DNA of 64,000 bases, taken from contig NC_030826.1 of NCBI RefSeq assembly GCF_001704415.2, positions 61,957,362 through 62,021,361 of the forward strand, written 5' to 3'. The notes below the pieces were generated by a model that saw only the letters and a list, made by a program, of their open reading frames with translations, searched no databases and had not been told where the DNA came from. The stretch's first letter is position 1; every line of letters starts with the position of its first letter. This document shows, in pieces, positions 10,209 to 22,260 of this stretch. A program made the translations under genes and the position numbers. This DNA is from Capra hircus (lineage: Eukaryota; Chordata; Mammalia; Artiodactyla; Bovidae).

Positions 10209-11723
10209 TTTTGGCTAAACATTGGTGCGGCAAACAGCCCGCTAAAGGAAACGCTTGTTTTGTCAGCTGCGTGTTTCAGATTTATGGTCCTTGAAGTATT
10301 TGCTGATTCTACAGTTAAGTCTGGAGAGGTTTCTAAGCTCACAGTTCAAGAGGAAGAGAAATGATGAGCTGAGGACACCAGCTGAGGGGTCAGGAACCTT
10401 TGATTTCTTTCCAGTTTCAAATCAGTTATGTGTCTATGACATGCCTTGCCACGCCAGGATAAATAATCCATGCAGAAGCCACAGAGGCTGCTCTTCATAC
10501 TCAGGGGAAAGCTGTACTGTTTTGATGTGGCTGCTGAAAGAATGTTTTGAATTGCCCAGGCTATAAATTGTTTTATAGCAGTTGAGGGTGCGTTTTTTTT
10601 CCCTTGTCATAAACCTGCCTAAGACAAATACCACTGCAAAGGTAACGCACACCTTGCTTGCTGTCTGCAACCTCAAGTTCCTAGCCTGCTCCCCCCTACC
10701 TCTTTTTCAAGGCAGGAAGCTTTGTGGAGTTAACATGGGGTAGAAATTTTATACTTAAAAATGATATTTTCCGGGCAGGAGGGTGATTTTCGGTTTTCAG
10801 ATGTGAAGCTGCATCATGACTCATTTGTTCTAAAGCAGGTCGTTCTCCCGTTACTAAAATTAATCACAAAAGACCAGGGAGGCTTGAACACGCAGAGTTC
10901 ACACAGTGGGCCTTAAAATTGGAAAGGAAGGCTCGTTTCACCTGCGCTTGCCGAGTGTGGGTGATGTACCGGGGGTTAGGTAATTCATATGAATCAGGGT
11001 TTTTTTTTCAGTACAAATCTGTAATTTAGAGTAACCTAGGGCTCAGAGCCGGAAGTGAGGAAGAAAGGTGGCAAGTAGAAAGCATAAAAAGGGACCGTGT
11101 CCATGTCTGAGGCAGACCTGCCTGCAGGCCCGCACGCCCGCACGCCCGCCGGCTGCTTGCAGCTCTGTGCTCTGGCTCCACTGTATTCCTAGGCACCAAA
11201 CACCCGGGCACCCGCGAGCCCAGCGACGGGAGTCTGGGGACTCAGCCTCTGAGAGTCGTGCACTGGGCCCGGGGGCGTCGTGTTTGGCCCCTCATTTCTG
11301 CCCGCCTCCTGGGCTTTGTCGCCCACACAGCAGCCCTGCTGGGCTTTTGTGTGTATCAGGCAGATCACCTCCTTCCATTTCCCTGTCCACTCCCTGCAAT
11401 GGACTTCCGTGACCATTACCGAGAAATAGAAATGAGATACAGACTGCTGACTTTGGACACCGAGGCCTGGGGTGGTTGTGGCCTGCTTCCTGTCCCGCTC
11501 AGACAGGACAGGCTGACACGCTCATTTGCACCTGAGGGCTTCAGTGCTGATGGATTCTTGTGGGGCCGCTCACGCCTGGGTCGTCGCCGTGCTCGCTGGT
11601 GCCATTCAGGTCTCTGCTCAGGCGGCGCGTGCAGAGGCACCGTCAGATCCCACCCTGCCCGCACCATCCCCGCTCACCTGTCCTCCTGATGTGCTTCTGG
11701 TCGTCCTCGTCGCCCCTGGTGGT
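10209..11723. other. 1.5-kb intronic stretch without a recognised repeat
   Basis: Mixed sequence. The 11,100-11,690 part is GC-rich with overlapping frames on both strands, which argues for chance frames. No SINE or LINE was seen. Confidence 0.5.
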
Positions 11724-12088
11724 GGTTGCTCCGTCGATAAGTCATGTCCAGCTCTTTGCGGCCCCGTGGGCTGCAGCACCCCAGGCTTCCGTGCCCTTCG
11801 CTGTCTCCCAGAGTCTGCTCAGATCCATGTCCATTGAGTCGGTGATGCCATCCAACCACCTCGTCCTCTGCCGCCTCCTCCTCTCCTTGCTTTGATTCTT
11901 TTCTAATGAATTGCCTCTTCGCATGAGGTGGCCAAAGTATTGGAGCTTCAACTTCAGCATCAGTCCTTCCAATGAACACCCAGGACTGATCTCCTTTAGG
12001 ATGGACTGGTTGGATCTCCTTGCAGTCCAAGGGACTCTCCATCACCACAGTTCAAAAGCATCAGTTCTTCGGTGCTCAGCCTTCTTTG
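11724..12088 (-). mobile_element. BovB LINE 3'-end fragment
   Basis: Antisense BovB. It includes the conserved AGGTGGCCAAAGTATTGGAG block and CAGTTCAAAAGCATCAGTTC at the truncated 5' side. The coding sequence has small deletions. Confidence 0.94.
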
Positions 12089-12194
12089 CGTCACCCTGGA
12101 CACCATCTTATTCTGCTTGTGATCTGATTGTTGTGTCTCTTCCACCAGCGTGAAGCACCCGAGAGCGTGGCGGCTGTGCCGCTCACTCTTGTAC

Positions 12195-12262
12195 TTGACC
12201 TAGAACAGCATCTGGCAGGTAGCAAGTCCTCAGTTAATGTTTCTTGCTCAGATGAATGAAAG
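12195..12262 (+). repeat. MIR SINE 3' fragment
   Basis: Old mammalian-wide SINE. TAGAACAGCATCTGGCAGG is followed by CCTCAGTTAATGTTTCTTG and ends GATGAATGAA, in the MIR order. Confidence 0.8.
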
Positions 12263-12301
12263 TATATTATTTTCACAAGAGACATGACAAAATCTTACAC
12301 G

Positions 12302-12323
12302 TTTTTTTTTTTTTTTTTTTTTT
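12302..12323. repeat. Poly(T) tract
   Basis: Twenty-two uninterrupted T. It could be the tail of a lost minus-strand retroelement; no element body was recognised beside it. Confidence 0.9.
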
Positions 12324-12385
12324 GCTTCCTCCCACTGAAAGGAAAAGTCCTAGGATCGATGGAGACTCTTCCTTGTCTGTGGCTG

Positions 12386-12594
12386 TGAAAGTGAAAGCGT
12401 TAGCCACTCAGTGCTGGTCGGCTCTTTGCATCCTCGTGAACTATAGTCTGCCAGGCTCCTCTGTTCATGGAATTCTCCAGGCAAGAATAGTGGAGTGGGT
12501 AACCATTCCCTTCTCTAAAGGATCTTCCCAACTCAGGGGTCGAACCCAGGGTACTGCAGGCAGGTTCTTTACCATCTGAGCCGCCAGGGAAGCT
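12386..12594 (-). mobile_element. Bov-tA / BOV-A SINE
   Basis: Antisense copy. It starts GTGAAAGTGAAAGCGTTAGC, the A-type body end, and reaches the tRNA-like head GAGCCGCCAGGGAAGC. Confidence 0.92.
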
Positions 12595-12882
12595 CTCTCT
12601 GTGGCTGTAATGCCATCTGTATGGTGACCAACTGGCTAGGTGAGCCTAAAGATTGCTGGGTAGCTGGACGTCTGCATGCCCACCCCCCAGCCAAAAAAGC
12701 ATGTTCTCCATAATCTTCACATTAAGGCTACATAGTCTGAAAATTCATTAGGAAGTAAAATGTAAAAGTCAGCCTTACTGAAGCAGAATACCTGTTTAAC
12801 CACCAGACTCTGAGTGTCAGCCATTCTAGGTGAGTGCAGTAGATGGGATTTAAAGCCTTGAGAATGATTTCGATCTAAGACG

Positions 12883-13010
12883 ATTTTTTATTTTTTAATG
12901 TGGACCATTTTATAAAGCTTTTATTGACTTTGTTGCAGTATTGCTTCTGTCTTATAGTTTGGTTTCTTTTGGTTCTGAGACATGTGGGATCTTCGTTCCC
13001 TGACCTCAGG
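12883..13010 (-). mobile_element. CHR-like SINE fragment, degraded
   Basis: GTTTGGTTTCTTTTGGTTCT and ACATGTGGGATCTTCGTTCC match the antisense body of cetartiodactyl tRNA SINEs. The tRNA-like head is missing after CCTGACCTCAGG. Confidence 0.6.
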
Positions 13011-16000
13011 TTGGACCTCACCTGGGCATCTCCTGCCCACACCGCCTGCATCTCCTAGGACCTGAGGGCATCTCTTAGGGTCTCAGCACCACACTTGGCA
13101 TCTCTTCTCTCAGAAGATTTCCCTACCACGCCTTCTCCCTCCATGGCCTGCCCCCTTGCCCCCTCCCTCCTCTGGGTCCCCGCCCCGCACAGCCCCCGCT
13201 GGGGACGTTCATGACCCTGTGCGGTCAGTCAGTGTCTCCACCGCTGCTGTCCGTGGCTGCCCTCGAAGCCAAAGCCCACCGTCTGGCTCCCTGTCCTCGG
13301 CGCTTACCCAGAACCCCACGGTCTAGCTGGCTCTCAGATGTGTTAAATTGGCAAGTCAGTGAGCAGAGGTTCCTGAGATTCTGCTCGAGTCGGCCTTGAC
13401 TTCATGGAGAATTGCCGTTTGACTTTGTTGACACCGATGCTGTTCTCAGAGGCGGTGGGCCAGCTGGGTAGCATCGTGGATGGTCATTGAGGATGGTGGG
13501 GGACACACGGTTCTCCGTGCAGGTGCCACCTTGTTTAGCGGCCTGACTTCCGTGCTCGTGGCGAGGCTGAGTTGCCTGCGAGCTGTGTTCCCAGAGCGCA
13601 TCGTGTGTTCAGGCTCAGGGATGTGGGTTCCGCTCTCCATCTCTGCTGATGATCACAGGGTGGACCACGCAGCAGCTGGGGTGCTTAGAGTGAGCTCAGA
13701 GGCTGCCAGGTCCCCTCTTGTGTATTGAAATGGAATAAGCAGAGGAGAAGGAGGCAGGTTTAAAAATAACTTAGTACGCACGTAGGTGAAATCACCTTAT
13801 CTCCCAGCAGGTGAGGGGAAAATAGGTCCCAATTCTGGCTGTTCTAGGATATTTTTAGTATGAGAGGACTCTTTCTTTGATCAATGAAGGAAAAATCATG
13901 GTAGGAAAAGAAATTAGGCGGGGAGAAAGCTGCTGAAGCCGTGTTATTTTATTTCTACGTCATCCGTGAAAGAAAAGCAAACACGAGCAGAGGCTGATCT
14001 CAAGAACAATAGAAAAATACACTTTTCTTCTCACATGTTCGTTTATAATATGATTTAGTTATAATACACATCACTGTGAGTTATTTTCAGTGTGAGGCTC
14101 GACAAATTGTCTGAAGGGCCTGCTAAAACTCCTATCTTGTAAAACACTTCCCGTTTTAATTTTATTTGGGAGAAATTGTGGGGTTGGGGAGTTTATTAAT
14201 TTTTAGCTTTTAAATGAATACAATTTATTTTTCATAGCGTTTGGATTATCAGCATCTCCCTGTTATTGCCACCAGAAAGGTTTGATCTCTCCCTACTAGA
14301 GTCTTCTGAGGGAAATTGATGAACCTAGTAACCTAATTTTAGACCTCCTGAAATTCGGCAGATGGATGGTATTTATAGTGTTCTGAGTCTTCCTATTGGA
14401 CGTTTAAAAACAGGCACATCATGAGAGAGTATGTTCAAGAAGGAAAAGATTCTAGCCCCAAGCCTAACGCCCAGACTATTGCTTCCAGTCTCAGACTGGA
14501 TATGCGTCTGGTAGCAGTTTCCAGAGAGCCTCTGTATTCTCTTCCTTCTCTTTCCTGTGTGACGCTGTTGTTGTCATGGAAACAGACCTTGGGGTTGCTT
14601 TGCTATACAGTGTGAGGGACTCCCTGCTACAGAGGGTCATGCGGGTGACATCGTCACCACAGAGCCTTTAGTAGACCCTGTGCTACGGTGCGCGTCGCAG
14701 GCAACATGGAGCTCTGTGTTCTTGGAGCTTGCCCTGGAGAAGGCACAGCTGTGCCACTCACCAGGCACAGACACCAGCCTCCTGAGCCTCAGGAGCCTTG
14801 GCGAAGCGGCAGGCACCCGCCATGTCCACTGTGGGTGTGCGTTGTGTCTGGTTCAGGCCGGTCATGACTGAACCTTCAGTTGGGGGCCTCTTGTTGAGAA
14901 AAGAGGATTTGGGAGGTTTGAGTGGTCCAGGAAATGAGCAAGCCAAAAGTTAAAAGGATTGTTGGAAAGTCCCAAATTCCCAACAGAAATTCCCCAAACC
15001 GATTAGAGGTAGAAATTGGCTCCTGAGACGAGAATCGGCTGTGCCTGACTGAATGCTTGGCGGCTCCCAGGCTGCGAGGGGGCCCAGCCGGGTGTCAGGA
15101 GGTGGTGTGTTCTCACTGCATGGGGCTGTGTAGATGGCGGTGGGGGGGGGAAGTGCTTGACAGACGGCAGACCACCACGCGCTGGGAGTTTGTGTCTTGC
15201 CTTCTCACTCACCAGTGAATACCACCACCTCCCTGGGCCTGAGGGTCCCCCCTTACCTCTCCATCAGTGACGCTGCCGTCAGGGGCCCCGCGGTTGGACC
15301 GGGCTCTGATGGCAGAGGCCCTTGTGTGTGGTGCCCGCTCGTCCGCCAGGCCCGTCACTGTTTCCCAGGGTAGAGCTTCTGTCCCACCTGTCTCTCAGCA
15401 TCACCTGGGAACTTGTTAGAAATACAAGCCAGACGCAGTCATCCCTCCCTGCCCCCGCCACCTGCAGATGCTCCCGTGTATAAAATGGCACAGTGTTTGC
15501 ATGTAAGCTATGCCCGTGTTACCCCTTCACTTTAAATCATCTCTGGATTACTTGTCATACCTAATACAATGTAAATGCTATGTAAATAGTTGTAAATACA
15601 ATGTAAATGTATAAATAGTTGCCCTTTCATGGCAAATTCAAGTTTTACCCTGTGGAAGTCACTGGAAATTTTGTTTCCCTATTATTTCCGATCCATGGTT
15701 GCTTAACTCTGTGGACACAGAGCCTGCAGGTGAGGCAGGCTGACAGGGCTCAGGTGCCGAAGGTGCGCTGAATCGGCAGGTTGGGGAAAGGGGCCCAGAG
15801 ATCTGTGGGCTGTCCAGTGACGTGCTCTGCCTGAGAGGCACCCAGCCTAAGACATGTTTCTGGGGATGAGTTGACTGTGGACGTGATTCAGGACAGTTCA
15901 CGTTGCCATGTAAGCTTCTTGGTCACAGAGCTCGCCCACAATACTGTTTAAAGAAGGGCACTGAATAAGGTGGCTTTGCATTTCTGAGCTCATGGAAGGA

Positions 16001-17850
16001 CAGGATAACAGAATGAAAAAAAAAATCGTTATGTGTTTATCTCACTGTCAAAGAGTAGGTCGGATTCAACTTGTCAAAGTTCATGCCACTAGCAAGCATG
16101 CTCCTTGTAAACTTCAGGTGTCCAGGTTGATGTTTATAAACACACCTTTTGCTTTGGAAACAACGGACCACACCTGAGTGCTAGCGCCCTGCGTCCTCAT
16201 TCCCGACTGACTGTTGGGCTCCCCCGAGCCTCCCTGCAGCGAAGCAGGACACGCCAGGCGGCCCCAGCCCCACTTGCGGCGCTCTTCCGCACACACGCAG
16301 CTCCTGGTCTGCCGTTCCCAATTCCGCTGCTTTTAAAAGTCCTGCTACAGAGTTTGTCTTCTTTTTAACAGCAATGATTTAAAAGTCTCAAACCAGGGCA
16401 GCAGTGGTGTGGTGGGAAGCCAGGACCGGGGGTGGGGAGCTTAATTTATAAGATGCTCCAGACACCATGTGACATGAAAAAGTGTCCTTTGGGGACCTGC
16501 CCACCCCATACAAACCAAATTGTAGCTTCAGCTTATTTTGATTGAAAAATTGCCCCTTTCCAAAGAAAAGTCCTTAAAATGTTTGACATTTGCAGGGTTT
16601 CTGCAGCAGTCGGCAGTTTCTCTAGCAAGTGTATTCACAGACATTGAAAGAATTTGTCAATTGCTAACTCATGCTTTCATATAGTGTGGGAATAACAGCG
16701 TATTGTAGTGATGGGCATAGACAGTGGAATGGTGATCAAGTTAGAATTCTCATTTTTTAGTCTTTAAACATATTTTCAGCTTTCAGATATAAACTCATCT
16801 ATAAGGATAATAGGCGTGTGCGACCACAGAATTTTCTCTAATTTCTCGATTGCTTTACACTTACTTTTCTTGATAAGTACTGTCTCTAGGATCTCAAAAT
16901 ATAGTATCAATGGCAAGATGAGGTTCAACTTCTTTTCCCCCCCCTCTGGAAAATTGGAATGTGATTTCCCCCCTTTTTTGGTTAATTGGGACGGCTAAAA
17001 GTAAGCCTCCAATTATGCAGGGATGAGTCTAGTCTGGCTCAATCCGCATCCTTTAGGAAGTCCTAAGTTAGAAAACTGCTGAAAAGAAGGACAGTCTGAG
17101 ACAGATTTAGAATCTTGTATGGAATGAAGCCCTCTCAGCTTCACAGATTGATACTATGTGCGTAAGAAGAGAAACAGGGTCAAGAATTGTTTCAGTCCTT
17201 TACTCTGTGAAAGAGGAGAACGTCGCTCCCTTAGGAGACAGGGAGACCTGGTTTCTGCTTTTAGATCAGTCGTGAAAATACTGGATGTTCTTTGAAATAA
17301 GATACTCAAGTGAAAAAGAGTTGAGGAACTCAAATTAGCTCCGAAAGAACCCGTCTTTCCAGCCAGGGCCCCTTTAGCTCCTGTGCCGTCTCTCTTTCCC
17401 CCCTGGCCCACGTTTCAGCCCCATCCTGCATGCCTGGGACACGGGGTCTTTCGCGTGGTCTGGACCAGGAAGTCCTCACGGTGTCCACAGGGTCCCCAGG
17501 AGGGCACCCTCCGGGCGGAGGCAAATGGGAGCCCCAGGGAGGAGCCTGGGCACCGGGACAGCATGGCCCGGGCCGAGCCCGTGAGCCAGGCCTGCGGGAC
17601 GGGAGCCTGCGCTAGTCCCCGCCTCCCGGCTTGGTTTTTTTCACTGCTTGCAACTTCTGCGTTTTTTCCTCTCAGTGCTCCTGAGCAGCGTCTCTGAGTC
17701 TGTCTCAGCTCTACTGGGCAGAAGGGAGTTCCTGCCGTCAGTGGGGCCAGAAGGAGAGAGCAGCGAGGGGGAAAGGCCACCTGAGCGGGAGGGAGGGGAG
17801 CCCTGAGCGCGGTGAGGCGCGAGGCTGCCTGGGAGCTGATGCCTGGGACC
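13011..17850. other. 4.8-kb intronic block free of recognised ruminant repeats
   Basis: The longest stretch in the window with no Bov-tA, BOV-A2, BovB or CHR insertion that I can recognise. 13,740-14,420 and 16,320-17,150 are AT-rich; 17,340-17,800 is GC-rich. A small AT-rich tandem repeat lies at 15,563-15,622. No exon is supported. Conserved non-coding elements are possible but cannot be shown from one sequence. Confidence 0.55.
15563..15622. repeat. Short AT-rich tandem repeat
   Basis: AATACAATGTAAATG occurs at 15,563 and again about 32 bases later, each copy followed by a related TAAATAGTTG segment. Confidence 0.75.
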
Positions 17851-18123
17851 CCCTGCTGCTGCTAGTCGCTCAGCCGTGTCTCACTCTTTGTGACCCCGTG
17901 GATGGTAGCCCGCCAGGCTTCCCTGTCCTTCACTGTCTCCCAGAGCTGGCTCAGACTCACGTCCGTTGACTTGATGGTGCCATCCAACCATCTCACTCTC
18001 TGCCGCCTCCTCCTCCTCCCGTCCTCAACCTTTCCCAACATCACGGTCTTTTCCAGTGAGTCGGCTCTTTGCATCAGGTGGCCAAAGTATTGCAGCTTCA
18101 GCTTCAGCATCAGTCCGTCCCAG
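17851..18123 (-). mobile_element. BovB LINE 3'-end fragment
   Basis: Antisense. CGCTCAGCCGTGTCTCACTC to CAGCTTCAGCATCAGTCCG, with the GGTGGCCAAAGTATTG block at 18,078. Truncated to about 270 bases. Confidence 0.94.
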
Positions 18124-18804
18124 GTGTTATATTTTTCTCTTACAGAGAGGCTGAATTAGTCCCCTGCAGGTGGTTTGTGCTGAACCCCATCTTTGTAGAG
18201 AGAGGAGGGGCCATCTGCTCACGGTGAGCTGGCAGGGTGCTGAGGGCGTTTTCCCATGCCCACCTCACTGGGTACCGCAGTGAAAGCCATGGCGTCTCTC
18301 CTGAGCTTGGGCAAAGCGGAGTGAGACCGTGTGGCTGGTCTGTCATTGGTGACACGTGGCGTGTGTGGGTGACTCCCTGAAGGAGAAAGTCAGGCCTCCA
18401 GAGCAGGGCTAGAGCGACATTCACCCCGAGACCTGCCGTGGACGTGCTCCCTCCCGGGCTGCGCCGCCAGCACGGCCTCGGCTCCCCTGGGAGAGCGGTC
18501 TGGCGTGCTCTGGTTTCCATCAGCACCCAGAGATGGGTGGGCAGTCCTGAGGGAGGGGCCGAGTCCAGGCGAGAGGCAGCCCCCTGCCGAACGCACTGCC
18601 CGAGCCCTCGCCGTTGCTGTGGTTTCTGGCTGTCTCTGTCGGTCTGCAGAGTGTAGGGCAGAGACCCCGAGTTTGGATGCACACCTGGATTGCGGGGCTG
18701 CTCCTGGCCCCACTCCAGTCCCAGGCAGGTCTTTGCCGGGAAGGACCAGGTCTAAGGAAGCATAAACTTGAGAGTCGTTAGTAACACTCCTGGTGGTGAA
18801 CCTC
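18124..18804. other. Intronic stretch, GC-rich, nothing recognised
   Basis: Long minus-strand frames (up to 180 codons, 18,140-18,682) overlap frames on the other strand and have no recognisable domain. I read them as chance frames. Confidence 0.5.
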
Positions 18805-19012
18805 AGCTCCACACACCCTTACTGGTTGTGCGACCTTGAGCAGGTCAAAGAACGTCTCCAAACCACTGCTCCTTTATCTGTGTGCAGAAGGCAATGAGTC
18901 ATCCTCATGTGTGGAGTTCCAGGATGAACTCAACGAAATAACACATGTAAGAGGCTTATTAGCTCATCTCCCGTCACGTAGTAATGATTCAGTAAATATT
19001 AGCTGTTATGGT
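18805..19012 (+). repeat. MIR SINE
   Basis: Matches the MIR core in order: GGTTGTGCGACCTTGAGCAG, then TCCTTTATCTGTG, then ACATGTAAGAGGCTTATTAG, and near the 3' end ATGATTCAGTAAATATTAGC. Confidence 0.88.
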
Positions 19013-20607
19013 GTTAACCAAAATGTATGTCGATGCTCAGGCCTGTGGAGTGTGCAAAGGAATTAGGGAGAACACACTTCCTCCTCTGACAAATATTTGA
19101 GGCACACTGATGAGAAAAGCAAATGCCCTTGGGTTCGGGTGAGCTTTGGATGAAGGGGGGACTTGGGATGAAGTTCAGGCTGCTGGAAGATGCTGGAAGG
19201 AGAGTCTGGACCGGGGTGGGGTCTGGGGGGTGGCAGGGACTTGGGTGACATTTCAGAGTGAGTGTGGCAGGGGCTTGTAACCAACAGAACTGCCTGATGA
19301 CGTCAACGTGTCTAATACAAGACTCTGACTAATTGCTATTTTTAGTTGCGTATATTCAAAAGCTTGTTTATACCGCTGAAAACTGTCAGCTGGGTTTAGT
19401 GCAGGAGCTTAAAGCTCAGTGAACTCTGAGTTCTTGGCCTCTGTCTGCCCCCAGCTAGCTTCTGAAGCCCCAGCTTCCTGGGTTATGGGGAAGAGGGCAG
19501 GGGCGGCCGGTGGACCAGGCAGCCGTCAGGGGTCTTGCGGCTCCAACTTGAGCCATCTTTCAACAAAGGTGTTTGCCGCACTTCCTCTCCAAAGCGTTTA
19601 TTGTGTGGCATTGCTCTCCTTGCTGGCACTATGGACCATCCACTGTGCGGCGTATGCCGCTGCCCGAGTTCCCACCAGCTCCCTCCAGATGCTCACCGCC
19701 AGCATCCATGCAAATTGCTTTTGTTGTCAAAACGGAAAGTTGTAAATGTGTGTGTGTCTACTAATATAGACACTAGTCTATCTGCCGTTTGTGTGAACGA
19801 CGTAGTCTTTGGAAGGTTGGCTTTGGGGAATGACTGCGTGTTTGAAATCATCCACTTAGAGAGGAGCTTTTGAGCAGAACCACCTGAGCTATGGCGGGCA
19901 GGTGTGCAGGTGTGTGTGTGGTGAGGAGAGACAAGCACGGTGAGAGTGATGCTCCGGGTGTGGGCGGGAGGTGCCTGGGCCTGGGGCCCTGCTTGTGTGG
20001 GTGCAGATGCCGAGGGAGGGTCTGAGTGACCTGCTCGAAGTCTGGACAAACGTGATCTCAGTGACCAGAGGCTTGTCTCTGCCTGGAGTGCTGCCGACAG
20101 GGGTGACCCGGTAACGTCCATGCACAGTGGGAACCAGGCTTTTGTCTCCATCAGCTTAAGAGGAGAACGGCAGTGCCGTGCCATGCACCCCCGCTTTTCC
20201 ACAGAACAAAGTATGCTCTGCTTCGTCTTCTCGTTTGATTCAGAAGAACGTCTGGGGGTATTTTGTTCACAATTGCTTTATGAGTACCGTTTCATTTAAT
20301 GCCCTTGTTAATCATGGTTCCTGTATATAAACAGTTGAAGTCGGGTGGTTCCATATTGCTTGAGCAATGATGACAAGCCCTGTGTTTTATGAAGTAGCCT
20401 GAAAATGACATACCACTGGGACGGAAAACTTCTGGAAATTGCCTGTGTTAACTATATTGCTGTATAGACATCTATCCTGATGTACAGATGGAAGCAGCTA
20501 TGCACTGCTCTAAGGAAATACCTGGAACATTTACTAATAATGAGATTAGTTGAGCAAGTTTAAACTAAACATATATCTGAGATATATAACTATATACCTG
20601 AACTATA
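19013..20607. other. 1.6-kb intronic stretch without a recognised repeat
   Basis: Mixed composition, AT-rich from 20,260 to 20,600. Frames up to 169 codons (minus, 19,693-20,202) overlap others and show no domain. Confidence 0.5.
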
Positions 20608-20884
20608 TGCTGCTGCTGCTGCTAAGTCGCTTCAGTCATGTCTGACTCTGTGCGGCCCCGTAGACGACAGCCCACCAGGCTCCCCCGTCCGTGGGATTCT
20701 CCAGGCAAGAACACTGGAGTGGGTTGCCATTTCCTTCTCCAATGCATGAAAGTGAAAAGTGAAAGTGAAGTCACTCACTCGTGTCCGACTCTTCGAGACC
20801 CCATGGACTGCAGCCCACCAGGCTCCTCCATCCATGGGATTTTCCAGGCGAGAGTACTGGAGTGGGGTGCCATTGCCTTCTGCA
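20608..20884 (-). mobile_element. BOV-A2 SINE with (AGC)n tail
   Basis: Antisense. The GCTGCTGCTGCT at 20,609-20,622 is the (AGC)n tail read in reverse. Two monomers are joined by AATGCATGAAAGTGAAAAGT. BOV-A2 tails are a known source of AGC microsatellites in bovids. Confidence 0.96.
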
Positions 20885-20890
20885 TAGATA

Positions 20891-20936
20891 AACACACCCA
20901 CCCACACACACTCACACCCACACCCACACCCACCCC
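20891..20936. repeat. (CCCACA)n-type microsatellite
   Basis: Imperfect CACCCA/CACACC units over about 45 bases, directly after the BOV-A2 head. Confidence 0.9.
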
Positions 20937-20939
20937 CTA

Positions 20940-21128
20940 ATGCTGGAAAAAGATTGAAGGCCAAAGGAGAAGGCAGTGGCAGAGGGTGAGACGGTTGGAT
21001 GGCGTCACTGACTCAATGGACATGAGTTTGAGCAAACTCTGAAAGAGAGTGAAGGACAGAGGAGCCTGGCTTGCTGCAGTCCATGGGGTCACAGAGAGTT
21101 GGCCATGACTCAATGACTGAGCAACAAC
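20940..21128 (+). mobile_element. BovB LINE 3'-end fragment
   Basis: Sense BovB tail, from GCTGGAAAAAGATTGAAGG to ATGACTGAGCAACA. It lies 56 bases from the opposite-strand BOV-A2; the two share BovB-derived sequence, so they form an inverted pair. Confidence 0.92.
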
Positions 21129-21262
21129 ACGCACAGGCACACACACACATAAAAACACACACACACACACAGATACATATAAATATACACGCACATGACT
21201 TAATGACTGAGCAACATACACACACACACACACACACACATAAATATACACGCACATATAAC
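21129..21262. repeat. Compound (CA)n microsatellite with a repeated BovB tail unit
   Basis: (CA)n blocks alternate with ATAAATATACACGCACAT, present at about 21,178 and 21,239. A second copy of the BovB terminus, ATGACTTAATGACTGAGCAA, lies at 21,195. The tract therefore has a higher-order period of about 60-90 bases. Confidence 0.88.
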
Positions 21263-21677
21263 GTGAGTGTGTGTTTCCATCAGCGAATTGTTCCAAGACT
21301 TTATATGGGGGTGATTTCTGTGGCAGTGGTTAGCGGGTTTGAAGCACAGTGGTCCTTTGCTTTCTGATTGGTATGCTATCCATATCAACTTGCTGGGTCA
21401 CCTAACAGACCTCCTCAGATGTCAGTGGCTCTCAGACCACCCTGTGTTACCGTTTAGGTAGCCTGCAGGTCACAAGAGCTCTGGTGAGGTCGCGGGCTCA
21501 GCTGGCGCCCTGCCTTCTCGTGCTGCGGCCCCGGTCCAGGCGGTGCACACGCCTCTCGTGCTCCTCCCAGCTGGCATCACCCCAGGGCTGGCAGAAGCCC
21601 GAGAAGAACAGCCCCCAGTTTGCTTCCTGTGGACGTGAAACAGGCAGGTTGGCATTTGTGCCTCATTCTGTTGGACC
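21263..21677. other. Intronic stretch, nothing recognised
   Basis: No repeat or exon is supported. Confidence 0.4.
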
Positions 21678-21869
21678 CGGACTTCCCCGTGCTCAGCTGG
21701 CGAAGACTCTGCCTGCCATGCGGGAGACCCAGGTTCAGTCCCTCGGGTGGGGAGATCCCCTGGAGAAGGGAAGGGCTGCCCACTCCAGTATTCTGGCTGG
21801 AGAACTCCATGGAGGGTATAGTCCATGGGGTTGCAAAGAGTCGGACACGAAAGAGCGGCTTTCGCTTTG
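21678..21869 (+). mobile_element. BOV-A-type SINE
   Basis: Sense copy with CTTCCCCGTGCTCAGCTGGC at the head and the BOV-A2-type GGGTATAGTCCATGGGGTTG, ending GGCTTTCGCTTTG. Confidence 0.92.
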
Positions 21870-22018
21870 TTGGACCAAGCAAGTCACTTGACTAAGCCCA
21901 GAGTCAGGAGGCCAGGAGACACACTCGGCCTTCACGGGAGGAATTCCAGAGTCACGTGAGAGAGGGCAGGGACACCGGAGGAGTGGAGAGCAGGGTCGGT
22001 GACGAAATCCCCCGCCTC

Positions 22019-22224
22019 GTGCGCTTAGTCGCTCTGTCGTGTCTCCCTCTTGGCCACCCCGTGGACTGTAGCCACCAGGCTCCTCTGTCCTTGGGATTCT
22101 CTAGGCGAGAACACTGGAGTGGGTTGCCATTCCCTTCTCCAGAGGACCTTCCCCACCCAGGGATCGGGCCAGGGTCGCCTGCACTGCAGGTGATTCTTTA
22201 CCACCATGCCACCAGGGAAGCCCG
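22019..22224 (-). mobile_element. Bov-tA SINE
   Basis: Antisense copy with head complement ATGCCACCAGGGAAGCCC. It is only about 150 bases from the sense copy at 21,678-21,869. Confidence 0.93.
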
Positions 22225-22260
22225 TACTGCTTCATCTGATGCTTAAAACCAGCCAAGACT

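Noticed and set aside
18140..18682. 180-codon minus-strand frame
   Set aside because: Composition-driven frame with overlapping frames on both strands; no domain.
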